NCBI RefSeq assembly: GCF_000832015.1
Contig: NZ_JXCJ01000001.1
Span: 1,886,268 to 1,920,501 of the forward strand
Direction of reading: 5' to 3'
DNA from: Gilvimarinus agarilyticus
GTDB lineage: Bacteria; Pseudomonadota; Gammaproteobacteria; Pseudomonadales; Cellvibrionaceae
Length of the DNA stretch: 34,234 nt
The stretch's first letter is position 1; each line of letters opens with the position of its first letter. Below, one piece after another: positions 1 through 8,084 of the stretch. Position numbers and translations under genes: made by a program. Below the pieces are notes generated by a model that was not told the DNA's origin, did no database searches, and worked only from the letters and a program-made list of their open reading frames with translations.

Positions 1-1742
1 CCCGCCAATGCATTTCGGGCTAGCGGGCTACAGGCGTTAGTTTCAAGCAGGGTTACCGGTACGCGCAGCTCGTTCGACAAAAAGTTGTCTTGTTTAAAGT
101 CGTCTTGTTTGACGATCTTGGTCATCGCTTGCTGAAACTTGGCGGTTTTGGTGTGTTGCCAGTAATCGTTCCAGCAGGTTAGGTAATTACTGTTAACACA
201 ACCTTTATCCGGGAAGAAATCGTTAAATACATACTCCGGTAATTTTGACGAGTGACAGCGCGCGCAGGTTTTGCCAAATACCTCCTTACCCAGCTCAAGT
301 TGCTGTTCGTTCTCGGTAAGGTACTGCTCGGCGCCGGGGGCATCGGCCAAATAGTCTGGGCGGGCGCTCCCTAAAAAGAACAGCGCCACATCAGCGGTTT
401 GGCTTTCATTGGCGCGCCAATAAGCTGAGTTCTTTTGTGCGTTGGCAATGGGGAAGGGGCTAATTTTTTTACCGCCAACCACGGGTTTAAAGTGGGTTAG
501 CCACTCCTCGCTGAACAAACCAATATTTACATACACCCGGTTTAACGCCCCCAATGCGCCAACTGAATCGGAGCCATCTTTTAGTACGCGAGGCGTATAG
601 ACAGTTTCTGGCGGCTCATAAAACCCATCAAGCGGATGATCGTCTGGCAGGTAATCATTAAGCTGTTTGTTGTTGCGCTCGGGGCCTTTGAGTTTCTCTT
701 TCCCCCATTTTGTACCAACCTCTAAACGCGCCGCCAGATTGTAAATGGCGTTCATGGTACGTGGGTTGTTGATATAGTCGGTGGATACCAAAGATGTGTC
801 CAGAGCGCCCGGCTTAGAGGCATGGAACAGTTGCGATAAATAATTAGCCTCGTCTTTTTCCCACAGCAATATTCGGTCGACCCAAAAGTACTGCGCCCCT
901 GGGTTTGAATTTAAGTTAGACCATTTGGGGTTTTCGAAGTCTTCTGGTGGGTTGGTGGGGCTTGGGCCCACGTGGCAAAAGGCGCACGACATACCTACCC
1001 GGTAGGGGCGCACCAGATTTTTATCGTTGTAATAACTTGGGTCGGTGTAAAACCGTACCGGATCCCACTTAGCCTCGGCCTCGGCATCAAACGCCGGGTT
1101 GGTAAATAAGCGCAGGCCCACAATACCGGTACCTTCGCCGTAGTAAGAGCCTACCTCGACGTTATCGCCGCGGGCTCCGATGGCGACACCGGGGTATTCT
1201 TTAGCATCGGCAAAAGGGTCGGGGCCGCAGCTGTCAGTGCGGGTATCCAGCCACAATCCAAAGCGGTCTGCTTGTGGTTCGGTGGATTTCTCATAGCAGG
1301 GTTCGTTAACTAAGCCTAAATACGACCAGCGGTTGTCCCGGCTGTAATTCAGTGAAGGGTGGTTAGAGATCGTTTTTAGCAGGTCTGTGTTGCCAAAAGT
1401 GTAAAGTCCGATCTCGTTCCAAAAGCGGTCGTTACCGGCGGTCCAGGCGATCCAGTTGTTGCGGCCGCGGGCAAACCGTTCTACCGCTTGCTTTTGGGTT
1501 ATGCCGGGAAAGTAGGGCGCAAGGCGAGCTTGCAATTCGGCGGGACGTTTGGATATACCGCCGTCCATATCGGCGTAGTAATCGATGCTTGAGCCTGACA
1601 TTTCATCGGCGCTTACGCCAGCGCATTGTGCCTCGTCCTGAACCTTACCGGCACCACTACCGCACGGGTCTTTTGCGCAACCACTGATTAGCACTAACGC
1701 CAGCAAAAAATTACCGCCGGCAAACAGCTTAAATGTGTTCAT
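1..1742 (-). CDS. Diheme c-type cytochrome lipoprotein, distantly RoxA-like (partial, C-terminus off the window)
   Basis: The frame is open on the minus strand from an ATG at 1742 to the window edge, about 580 codons with no stop, so the C-terminus is missing. A GGAGGG ribosome site sits at 1751-1756. The N-terminus is a lipoprotein signal with the lipobox LISGC, which predicts a membrane-anchored periplasmic or outer-membrane protein. Two haem c attachment motifs are visible: CAFCH near residue 253 (970-984) and CARCH near residue 493 (252-266). The roughly 240-residue spacing and a long N-terminal region fit large diheme proteins related to cytochrome c peroxidases and the rubber oxygenases RoxA/RoxB better than small electron carriers. 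The stretch NFLSNELRVPVTLLETNAC after the second haem also recalls RoxA-like proteins, but this is from memory. Haem binding is secure; the substrate is not. Confidence 0.8.
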   Translation of the reverse strand, partial: MNTFKLFAGGNFLLALVLISGCAKDPCGSGAGKVQDEAQCAGVSADEMSGSSIDYYADMDGGISKRPAELQARLAPYFPGITQKQAVERFARGRNNWIAWTAGNDRFWNEIGLYTFGNTDLLKTISNHPSLNYSRDNRWSYLGLVNEPCYEKSTEPQADRFGLWLDTRTDSCGPDPFADAKEYPGVAIGARGDNVEVGSYYGEGTGIVGLRLFTNPAFDAEAEAKWDPVRFYTDPSYYNDKNLVRPYRVGMSCAFCHVGPSPTNPPEDFENPKWSNLNSNPGAQYFWVDRILLWEKDEANYLSQLFHASKPGALDTSLVSTDYINNPRTMNAIYNLAARLEVGTKWGKEKLKGPERNNKQLNDYLPDDHPLDGFYEPPETVYTPRVLKDGSDSVGALGALNRVYVNIGLFSEEWLTHFKPVVGGKKISPFPIANAQKNSAYWRANESQTADVALFFLGSARPDYLADAPGAEQYLTENEQQLELGKEVFGKTCARCHSSKLPEYVFNDFFPDKGCVNSNYLTCWNDYWQHTKTAKFQQAMTKIVKQDDFKQDNFLSNELRVPVTLLETNACSPLARNALA

Positions 1743-2097
1743 AGTTTCACCCTCCATGAGCTTATAGGTCGGCTTGCTCGGGGGCAGGGGCCACCAAGCG
1801 GTCACGATTGTTGTGAGATTTCACCGATATCAACTCGTTTAAACGAGCTATTTTTTTTATCGTCTTTACAAATGTAAACAGTGTTAAGCCCTGCGGCAAT
1901 AGAGCTGTAATTGGGTGTAATGCTGTGCTGTACAAAAAATGTTGGATTTGGCGTCGCAATCTTTTTTGTGACCGGTTTCTCATATCTATTGCTATATTAG
2001 GCGTGGCTTTTATTAGCAATTAGACCATCGAGTTATAAGGCTTTGCGCGCCAGGTTGGGCTAATGAGGCTGTTGTATGTACTTGCGATCGCTGAATC

Positions 2098-2103
2098 TAT
2101 AAT
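2098..2103 (+). promoter_or_regulatory. -10 promoter box (TATAAT) for the leader ORF/methyltransferase unit
   Basis: A perfect TATAAT lies about 40 bp before the leader ORF. The best -35-like match upstream is TTGTAT at 2072-2077, with a long 20-bp spacer, so the promoter may be weak without an activator. The Fur-like box begins two bases after the -10 box, so repressor binding would cover the start site. Confidence 0.5.
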
Positions 2104-2104
2104 A

Positions 2105-2123
2105 GATAATGAGACTCGTTATC
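2105..2123 (+). promoter_or_regulatory. Probable Fur box
   Basis: The sequence GATAATGAGACTCGTTATC matches 16 of 19 positions of the classical Fur consensus GATAATGATAATCATTATC and keeps both outer arms intact. It overlaps the expected transcription start downstream of TATAAT at 2098. By the established mode of Fur, the downstream transcript should be repressed when iron is plentiful. Confidence 0.7.
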
Positions 2124-2142
2124 GTTTGTGTGGAGTGAGGTC

Positions 2143-2229
2143 ATGTGCACTAATGCAGTGGGAGGAGGAGGGTTGCCGGAGGCTCTCGCCGTGCTGAAAT
2201 TAATGCCCAAATGGGTAAGCTATGAGTGA
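2143..2229 (+). CDS. Possible 28-aa leader peptide overlapping the methyltransferase start
   Basis: The ORF starts at ATG 2143, seven bases after GGAG at 2132-2135. It encodes a 28-residue peptide beginning MCTNAVGGGGLPEAL and ending PKWVSYE. It stops at TGA 2227-2229, overlapping the methyltransferase ATG (2222) by eight bases. The methyltransferase has only a poor ribosome site of its own, so translation of this ORF could deliver ribosomes to it. I recognise no family. It could equally be a chance frame within a long 5' leader. Confidence 0.35.
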   Translation: MCTNAVGGGGLPEALAVLKLMPKWVSYE

Positions 2230-2974
2230 GTGGCTGGCACAAATTCAGCTTGAACGCCTTTACAGTCACGCCATTGCGGCTCAGCGTTGGCCCGAGCTTG
2301 GGTTTGTCGATAAAGCAGCCGGGCAGCTGTTGCGAATTGTCTGCCCTAATGATCAGCCGCCCGGGGTACGCGCGACGCCATTGGCGGTGGTACGCAGCCG
2401 CGCGCTGGACGAACACTGCAGACGTTTTTTAGCGCAGGCGCCAGAGGGGTTGGTGATTAACGTGGCTGGCGGCTTAAGTACACGTTTTCATCGGTTAAGC
2501 CAGCAATTGGATTGGCCCAGGTTTCACTGGCTAGAGCTGGATAACCCTAGTGTTGCCCGTGCCCAGCAATCCTATTTACCACGAACCGACCACTACCGCA
2601 CCGTAGGTGCCAGCTCCACTCGGTGGTCGGAGCAAATTGCACAGGTCTTACAGGCGTGGTGTGGGCCGGTGTTGATCGTCGCCGAGAGCCCGGCTGCATG
2701 GTTAACGGGTGGTGAATGGCAGAGGTTGTTGCAGCTGGTGGGGCGCCGGCCGCGCACTACTCAGTGTGAGTTAGTGTACGATTATCTGTCCCCCATGGCC
2801 CGTTTACAGGCCAAGCTTTGGCACGCACTCTTGGCAAAGCTATACCCCAGGGTAAACTTTGTTAATCCCACGGTACCGCCACCTTGGCAGCTCATCCGGC
2901 AAACCGACTTGCGCTGTGCAGTCAGTGGTCGCCTGTGGGGCCACTGGCGTGTGGCTCACTTGGTTGTGGGCTAA
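2222..2974 (+). CDS. LCM-family class I SAM-dependent methyltransferase
   Basis: A 250-residue protein whose centre resembles the leucine carboxyl methyltransferase / polyketide O-methyltransferase family (PF04072). The SAM-binding loop is VINVAGGLSTRFHRL at about residues 78-92, followed by an acidic strand HWLELDNPSV and a basic LPRTDHYRTV segment. Members transfer a methyl group from SAM, usually to a carboxylate or hydroxyl. The substrate here is unknown. There is no signal peptide or membrane segment, so it is cytoplasmic. Stops just upstream in frame exclude a longer protein. The gene follows a Fur-like box and a 28-codon leader ORF, so an iron-linked role, such as a siderophore or iron-stress metabolite, is possible but inferred. 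It does not overlap the next operon, 163 bp away. Confidence 0.75.
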   Translation: MSEWLAQIQLERLYSHAIAAQRWPELGFVDKAAGQLLRIVCPNDQPPGVRATPLAVVRSRALDEHCRRFLAQAPEGLVINVAGGLSTRFHRLSQQLDWPRFHWLELDNPSVARAQQSYLPRTDHYRTVGASSTRWSEQIAQVLQAWCGPVLIVAESPAAWLTGGEWQRLLQLVGRRPRTTQCELVYDYLSPMARLQAKLWHALLAKLYPRVNFVNPTVPPPWQLIRQTDLRCAVSGRLWGHWRVAHLVVG

Positions 2975-3137
2975 TATTGTGGAGTAATATGGAGGTGCTT
3001 TAATTTAATCCGGTAGCTAGCCCGGTTTGGCGTTTCACTCTTCTGTCACGCTTATGAACTATCCTGTTTGGCAAGCTTTGTGCTTTGCAGTGGTTACCCT
3101 TATGCAAACACTGCGAGGCAACTGAAAAGGAAGTGCT

Positions 3138-4106
3138 ATGTCCAAACATTCTGAGTCTTTGTGGCCCACATCATTTCTTGAGCTAGGTAGCGCGCCGGGC
3201 AGTGACACCCCGGTGATAGACCTTATTGCCCGCGAGCTTGCCTTGCCGAATGATGTTGCCGGGCAATTGGTTCATAGTTACGCGCCGCTGGCGAGTTACT
3301 GCGCCGCCCGGGTTGAGGCAAGCCCTTACGCCCCGCTGGTGGTAGGTATCAATGGAGCACAGGGTACGGGCAAATCGACCGCCGCGCATATTTTGCAGCA
3401 TTTATTGCAGCAGCAGTTTGATCTGTCGGTGTGTCAAATATCCATTGACGACTTGTACCTTTCCCACGCCAGCAGGCAGAAGCTGGCGCAGCAGGTTCAC
3501 CCTTTATTGGCCACCCGTGGAGTGCCGGGTACCCACGATTTATCTCTGGCCATCGATGTATTTGCCCAGCTTTCCGGCGCTCAGCCGGGCACCCAAACCA
3601 TGATTCCGCGCTTTAATAAAGCCGCTGATGACCGCTGCCCACCGGAGCAGTGGGATATTGTGGTGGGGCGGCCTCAGGTGATTATTTTCGAAGGTTGGTG
3701 CGTGGGTGCCCGGGCGCAGCGCAGCAGTGATTTAGCTCAACCGGTTAATGCCTTAGAGGCCGAAGAGGACGGCGATGGCGCGTGGCGCGAATTTGTTAAT
3801 CAGCGCTTGCGTGAGTATCAACAGCTGTTCGATAAGCTGAACTTGTTGGTGATGTTAAAAGCGCCTTCATTTGATCAAGTGCTGGAGTGGCGCCAGTTGC
3901 AGGAGCAAAAGCTGCGTGAGACTTTAAGCACCGAGGAGCTTGCACATTCGAGAGTGATGACGGCCACCGAGATCGAGCGGTTTATTGCTCATTACGAGCG
4001 CTTAACCCGCTGGATGCTACAGGAGATGCCGGCGCGCGCCGACATTTTACTCAGCCTGCAGGCGGATCACAGCATCGCTACCATTGACAGTCATATCACC
4101 CAATAA
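3138..4106 (+). CDS. D-glycerate 3-kinase (plant GLYK / P-loop type)
   Basis: A 322-residue cytoplasmic P-loop kinase. The Walker A motif GINGAQGTGKST spans residues 70-81. The downstream segments SIDDLYL, RFNKAADDR and FEGWCVG are typical of the GLYK/phosphoribulokinase-like family of ATP-dependent glycerate kinases. The expected reaction is glycerate plus ATP to 3-phosphoglycerate. AAGGA precedes the ATG at a good distance. It is the first gene of a three-gene operon, 30 bp before the phosphatase. Its product is the acceptor used by the third gene, glucosyl-3-phosphoglycerate synthase, so the kinase probably recycles glycerate released from glucosylglycerate. Formation of 2-phosphoglycerate instead of 3-phosphoglycerate cannot be excluded from sequence alone. 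Confidence 0.8.
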   Translation: MSKHSESLWPTSFLELGSAPGSDTPVIDLIARELALPNDVAGQLVHSYAPLASYCAARVEASPYAPLVVGINGAQGTGKSTAAHILQHLLQQQFDLSVCQISIDDLYLSHASRQKLAQQVHPLLATRGVPGTHDLSLAIDVFAQLSGAQPGTQTMIPRFNKAADDRCPPEQWDIVVGRPQVIIFEGWCVGARAQRSSDLAQPVNALEAEEDGDGAWREFVNQRLREYQQLFDKLNLLVMLKAPSFDQVLEWRQLQEQKLRETLSTEELAHSRVMTATEIERFIAHYERLTRWMLQEMPARADILLSLQADHSIATIDSHITQ

Positions 4107-4136
4107 AAACCGTGATCGACGCATTAGGAGATTGTT

Positions 4137-4994
4137 TTGAGTTCATCCTTTTCGGCCAAGGTTAATACGTTGGTCTTTACCGATTTAGACGGCACTTTGT
4201 TAAACCACGACGATTACTCCTATCAGGCGGCTTTGCCTGCTATTGAAAGGCTGCGCGAGCAGAATATTCCGCTGATATTGGTGTCGAGTAAAACCCGGGC
4301 CGAGATGGCCGAACTGTGCAGCGAGTTAAACATCACCGACCCTTATGTCTGTGAAAACGGCAGCTTAATTGTGATGCCCGATGCGTGGGTAAAAACAATG
4401 GGGTTGGATACCGATGGCTTTACCTTCAGTGACGGAGCCTGGCAATTTGTTCAGGGGGCCGATCGACAACACATCACCGCATTGCTAACCGACTTAAAGT
4501 CGCGCTTTGAGTTTACCGGGTTTGCCGATATGTCGGTAAATCAAGTGATCGACTGCACCGGCTTAAGCGAGCAGGGCGCTGCTCAGGCAAAGCAGCGCTT
4601 TGCCACTGAGCCTATGTTGTGGCACGACTCTAGTGCAGCATTGGATGAGTTTGCCCAACAATTAAGCATGCACGATTTGCGCGTGGTCAAAGGTGGGCGT
4701 TTTTATCACGTAATGGCCTATTGCGATAAATCCGATGCGGTACGCTATTTGCTGGACACCTATGAGTCCCATTATGGGGCGAAAGTAAAGAGCATTGCCT
4801 TGGGCGATAGCCCTAATGACCTGGTAATGCTCAAAGAGGTGGATCAGGCTGTGGTGATGCCGCACAAAGATGGAACCTATATGCACGATAACGAACTCCT
4901 TGGTGAGATTCGTGCACCACAAGAGGGCGCGAGTGGTTGGCGCGCCGGAGTTGAAGCAGCACTGCAAAAGCTGCGTAATGGCGAGGACGCGTAA
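4137..4994 (+). CDS. gpgP: Glucosyl-3-phosphoglycerate phosphatase (HAD, mannosyl-3-phosphoglycerate phosphatase family)
   Basis: A 285-residue HAD phosphatase of the MPGP type. Motif I is FTDLDGTLL, with nucleophile Asp16 and Asp18. Motif II is the serine in LILVSSKTRAE, the lysine motif is VVKGGRFYH, and motif IV is GDSPNDLVM. It should dephosphorylate glucosyl- (or mannosyl-) 3-phosphoglycerate to the free compatible solute. The start is TTG at 4137, with AGGAG at 4126-4130; no ATG fits better. The stop codon overlaps the ATG of the synthase (TAATG), which implies translational coupling. The family does not separate glucose from mannose reliably. The call of glucosyl rests on the neighbouring synthase and on the phosphorylase at 17636. 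Confidence 0.8.
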   Translation: MSSSFSAKVNTLVFTDLDGTLLNHDDYSYQAALPAIERLREQNIPLILVSSKTRAEMAELCSELNITDPYVCENGSLIVMPDAWVKTMGLDTDGFTFSDGAWQFVQGADRQHITALLTDLKSRFEFTGFADMSVNQVIDCTGLSEQGAAQAKQRFATEPMLWHDSSAALDEFAQQLSMHDLRVVKGGRFYHVMAYCDKSDAVRYLLDTYESHYGAKVKSIALGDSPNDLVMLKEVDQAVVMPHKDGTYMHDNELLGEIRAPQEGASGWRAGVEAALQKLRNGEDA

Positions 4995-6214
4995 TGAGCG
5001 ATTTTTTTCAGAATGGTCGTATCGGAACACTGCACAATCTTGGTGACCGCTCCATTGAAGAGTTAGAGGCCGAGTTGCTGGCGTGGAGTAAGCAAAAACC
5101 CATGTGCTTGGTGTTGCCTTGCTTGTACTCAGAATTAGAAGGTCCGGCAATGGAGAACATTGTCGACGAGTTGTCCAAAGTGCCTTTTTTGGATGAAATT
5201 ATTATTGGCCTCGATCGCGCCGATGAAGAGCAATACAAAAAGGCTAAAAAATTCTTTTCCCGCCTGCCGCAAAAGCACTCTATTTTGTGGAACGACGGCC
5301 CCCGGTTAAAAGCCGTCGACAAAGTGCTAGAAGAGGTGGGCCTGGCGCCGCAGCAATTAGGCAAAGGCCGCAACGTTTGGTACTGCTTGGGTTATGCGCT
5401 GGCTAAAGGCCGCGCCCGCGCTGTGGCATTACACGATTGTGATATCGTCACTTACAAGCGCGATATCGTCGCCAAACTTTTTTACCCCATTGCCCACCCC
5501 ACCTTTAATTACATGTTCTGTAAAGGCTATTACTACCGCGCCGCCGGCGGCAAGTTAAATGGGCGGGTGAGTCGGTTGCTGGTATCACCGTTAGTGCGCG
5601 CCTTACAAAAGGTCTGCGGTCACAACGATTACTTAGATTTTATCGACAGCTTTCGCTACGCCCTGGCCGGTGAGTTCTCTATGAGCATGGATGTGGTTAG
5701 CTCGATTCGTATCCCCAGCGATTGGGGGCTAGAGATTGGCGTATTGTCTGAGGTAAACCGCCGCTACTCCGATGAGCGGGTGTGTCAGGTAGATATTGCC
5801 GATGCGTACGATCATAAACATCAGGATTTGTCGGCCGACGACCCGGACGGTGGCCTGTCAAAAATGAGCACGGATATTTCTAAATCGTTCTTTCGCAAGC
5901 TCGCTATTAAGGGCGTGGTGTTCACCCCAGAGGTGTTTCGCACGTTAAAGGCTAGCTATTATCGTTTGGCACTGGATTTAATCGATCGCTACCATAACGA
6001 TGCGGTGATTAACGGCATGGCGCTGGACAGAAATAAAGAGGAAGAAACCGTCGAGCAGTTTACCCAGTGCATTATGCGCGCGGGCGAGCAGTTTTTAAGC
6101 GACCCAACCGAAAAGCCCTTTATGGCTAATTGGTCGCGGGTATTAAGTGCGGTTCCAGATGTTTATCAGCGCTTGCTGGAGGCCGTAGATGCGGACGCGA
6201 ACCAGGCAAGCTAA
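4994..6214 (+). CDS. gpgS: Glucosyl-3-phosphoglycerate synthase (GT81-like)
   Basis: A 406-residue soluble GT-A glycosyltransferase. The nucleotide-sugar and metal site is the Asp-Cys-Asp in ALHDCDIVTYKRD (Asp148 and Asp150). The lysine-rich N-terminal segment and the later GEFSMSMDV and WGLEIGVLSEV stretches fit the glucosyl-3-phosphoglycerate synthase family. The length is close to the roughly 400 residues usual for bacterial and archaeal GpgS. It transfers glucose from NDP-glucose to 3-phosphoglycerate, the first step to glucosylglycerate, an osmolyte often made under salt or nitrogen stress. It overlaps the phosphatase by one base. A mannosyl-3-phosphoglycerate synthase is the main alternative. 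It ends tail-to-tail with the LuxR gene, 37 bp away, with no clear terminator. Confidence 0.8.
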   Translation: MSDFFQNGRIGTLHNLGDRSIEELEAELLAWSKQKPMCLVLPCLYSELEGPAMENIVDELSKVPFLDEIIIGLDRADEEQYKKAKKFFSRLPQKHSILWNDGPRLKAVDKVLEEVGLAPQQLGKGRNVWYCLGYALAKGRARAVALHDCDIVTYKRDIVAKLFYPIAHPTFNYMFCKGYYYRAAGGKLNGRVSRLLVSPLVRALQKVCGHNDYLDFIDSFRYALAGEFSMSMDVVSSIRIPSDWGLEIGVLSEVNRRYSDERVCQVDIADAYDHKHQDLSADDPDGGLSKMSTDISKSFFRKLAIKGVVFTPEVFRTLKASYYRLALDLIDRYHNDAVINGMALDRNKEEETVEQFTQCIMRAGEQFLSDPTEKPFMANWSRVLSAVPDVYQRLLEAVDADANQAS

Positions 6215-6251
6215 TGATGAAGCCCGGCTTGCTATGAAGGTGTAGCTGGGA

Positions 6252-7046
6252 CTATTGATCGTTTCCGAGCCAGAGGGCCGTGAGTCCAGCGCGGCCCCTC
6301 ACCCCAAATTTGCGGAATATAGCCGTTACGTAACTATGAGTTGTCGAGACTTTTTGCTGTAGATGTGTCGCAATTTGTGCTTCGCTTTTATCGGTTAGTA
6401 ATTGATGTAGTACACGGCGCTCCGTGGGCGTTAGTGGCTGGCTTGGTAGGTGAATTCCGTAAGATAAAATTAATCGACGCTGAAACCACTTTAGACCTCG
6501 CAACACGTGGGCTGCGTCGGCGAGTTGCTCGCGACTAAATATACCTGCTGGTAGGTGTCGCTCCAGCACAATATAACTTTCGATATCATCCCCGATTGGA
6601 GTGGTAATAAACAGCGCGTCACTGACGTTAAACATGTCTTGCTTGGTCTGGAAATGTTCGCCGGTACCCGTTACTTTCGTAATATCGGATTGGCTGCACG
6701 CGCGGAACCTTCCGGTGCGCTGAGTGTGGTAAGCAATGCTGGGGTCTACAGAGTTGTTGACACGGGCGACGATTTTTCGAAAGTGCTGATCTCGCTCTCC
6801 GTCGGGCTCTAATCGCACAATCTTTCTCGGGCGCCAACCGTTCAGCGGATCGTTTAAGTGCTGGGAGTCCACGCGAGTAACACCAAGCCAGTAGCCAGAG
6901 CTTGCCCCCGTCAAGCGAATCAGCTGGCTCAGTAAGTAATGTAGCGCCTCTTCATTTTTTGAAGAGCAGTAACTGGCGAGCGTATCCCAAACGGGAATCG
7001 CTATATCACTGTTGATGTCTGGTAAAAGTTGAACTGTTTGACTCAT
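6252..7046 (-). CDS. LuxR-type transcriptional regulator with unrecognised N-terminal domain (paralogue 2)
   Basis: A 264-residue protein. The last 60 residues form a GerE/LuxR helix-turn-helix, including LTPTERRVLHQLLTDKSEAQI, SYVTAIFRKFGVRGR and a final LTALWLG. The N-terminal 190 residues are not a receiver, PAS or acyl-homoserine-lactone domain that I recognise. They share with the adjacent paralogue the blocks YWLG, DPxNGWRPR, DPSI..HT...G.FRA, D.ESY...ER and RG.KWF. It lies 66 bp downstream of the paralogue in the same orientation and probably shares its transcript. No strong ribosome site precedes the ATG. Its target is unknown; the divergent exoprotein genes are the obvious candidates. 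Confidence 0.75.
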   Translation of the reverse strand: MSQTVQLLPDINSDIAIPVWDTLASYCSSKNEEALHYLLSQLIRLTGASSGYWLGVTRVDSQHLNDPLNGWRPRKIVRLEPDGERDQHFRKIVARVNNSVDPSIAYHTQRTGRFRACSQSDITKVTGTGEHFQTKQDMFNVSDALFITTPIGDDIESYIVLERHLPAGIFSREQLADAAHVLRGLKWFQRRLILSYGIHLPSQPLTPTERRVLHQLLTDKSEAQIATHLQQKVSTTHSYVTAIFRKFGVRGRAGLTALWLGNDQ

Positions 7047-7112
7047 CGTAAGTTGGGTTCTCGTTTTATTGTGGTCGCCATTGGGAGGCCCTTTACGGAG
7101 ACTGAGGCTTTG

Positions 7113-7904
7113 TTAGACAGTGGCTACCGCCTTCCCAAGCCATAGGGCTGTTAGTCCAGAGCGACTACTTACCTGAAATTTGCGGTAAATGTTGGTGACG
7201 TAGGAGTGGACCGTGTTGGTGGTGATGTTGAGCTCGGCGGCAATCGCTTTTTCGCTTTTATCGGTTAATAGCATATGCAGGACTCTGCGCTCGGCCGGTT
7301 GCAATGGCTCTTGGCTTATTTGTAAGCCAAACGATAAGGCCAGTTCGATATTAAACCATTTTATCCCACGCACTAAATAAGCCGCCGTATCTCTGGTTGC
7401 CTCGCAGTAGAGCGGGCTGTCTCCGGTGCGCTCAACCTGAAAGTAAGATTCCATATCCTCATTGATGGGCATAACGATATAAATAATATCGACCGAGCCC
7501 GACACTGCCTGCAGCTCGCGGTAATACTCGCTTTGCAACCACTCATCATCGACCAACTCGCGCATGCGGTGTGCGCGAAACTTACCAGCAAGACGAGTGT
7601 GTGCTTGGATGGAGGGGTCTATAGGTGCGGTTTCAATCTCGTTGATACGGCGGCGGCTGTAAGCCTCGATTTCGACTTTTTTGTGTAGGTGGTGAATCAT
7701 CCGTGGCCGCCAGCCATTAAACGGATCGCTGGGGTCATTCGCCCTTACACGTAAGGCACCTAACCAATAAGCCTCTTGCGAGTTGGTTATCTGACACAAC
7801 TGCGCCAACAAAAAATCCAGTGCTTCAATGGCACGTGAAGAGCCAAATTCAGCCAGACGATCCCATGTTTGGTAAATTTCATCGATACGGTTGTCGTTGT
7901 TCAT
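7113..7904 (-). CDS. LuxR-type transcriptional regulator with unrecognised N-terminal domain (paralogue 1)
   Basis: A 263-residue paralogue of the neighbouring regulator. The C-terminal helix-turn-helix runs from LQPAERRVLHMLLTDKSEKAI through TNTVHSYVTNIYRKFQV to LTALWLG. The N-terminal domain carries the shared YWLG, DPFNGWRPR, FRAHR, DMESYFQVER and RGIKWF blocks and appears to be a family-specific sensor, possibly GAF-like in overall layout, though this is a guess. Its start faces the start of the tpsA gene across 180 bp, an arrangement usual for a local regulator. The ATG has only a weak GGG ribosome site. Confidence 0.75.
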   Translation of the reverse strand: MNNDNRIDEIYQTWDRLAEFGSSRAIEALDFLLAQLCQITNSQEAYWLGALRVRANDPSDPFNGWRPRMIHHLHKKVEIEAYSRRRINEIETAPIDPSIQAHTRLAGKFRAHRMRELVDDEWLQSEYYRELQAVSGSVDIIYIVMPINEDMESYFQVERTGDSPLYCEATRDTAAYLVRGIKWFNIELALSFGLQISQEPLQPAERRVLHMLLTDKSEKAIAAELNITTNTVHSYVTNIYRKFQVSSRSGLTALWLGKAVATV

Positions 7905-8084
7905 TGCCCAATTTTTTGCCGTTGTCGGTGTTTTTTTTGTAAATACCCTCTGATTAGTAGGTTACCCGATGGCGTATAGAATTGCGATAATTTGGCTTTA
8001 TAAGTGGCGGCGGGATGCTGTGCGGCGCAAAAAAATATGAGCGCATAAAAAGGCAGCCAGGAGGGCAATTACTGTAATTAAAAA
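7905..8084. promoter_or_regulatory. Divergent promoter region between luxR paralogue 1 and tpsA
   Basis: A 180-bp region that must carry both promoters. It contains an eight-T tract near 7931-7938 and a GATAAT at 7986-7991 without a convincing -35. Close to tpsA there is a strong ribosome-site-like GGAGGG at 8060-8065 followed by a perfect inverted repeat AATTAC-T-GTAATT at 8067-8079. I cannot place promoters confidently. Confidence 0.4.

Larger units (their letters stand above)
1743..2142. other. Gene-free divergent regulatory region with two palindromes
   Basis: About 400 bp separate the minus-strand cytochrome gene from the plus-strand leader ORF and methyltransferase. The stretch is AT-richer than its surroundings. 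It holds a perfect 14-bp palindrome CTCGTTTAAACGAG at 1834-1847, followed by a run of eight T, and an inverted repeat TTTACA-AA-TGTAAA at 1865-1878, with centres 31 bp apart. A -10 box and a Fur-like box lie at 2098-2123. An 85-codon minus-strand frame covering 1762-2019 shows no ribosome site or family resemblance and is probably not a gene. Confidence 0.6.

Noticed and set aside
1762-2019. 85-codon minus-strand ORF upstream of the cytochrome gene
   Set aside because: It has no ribosome site, reads as low-complexity AT-rich upstream DNA, contains the palindromes, and has no recognisable domain.
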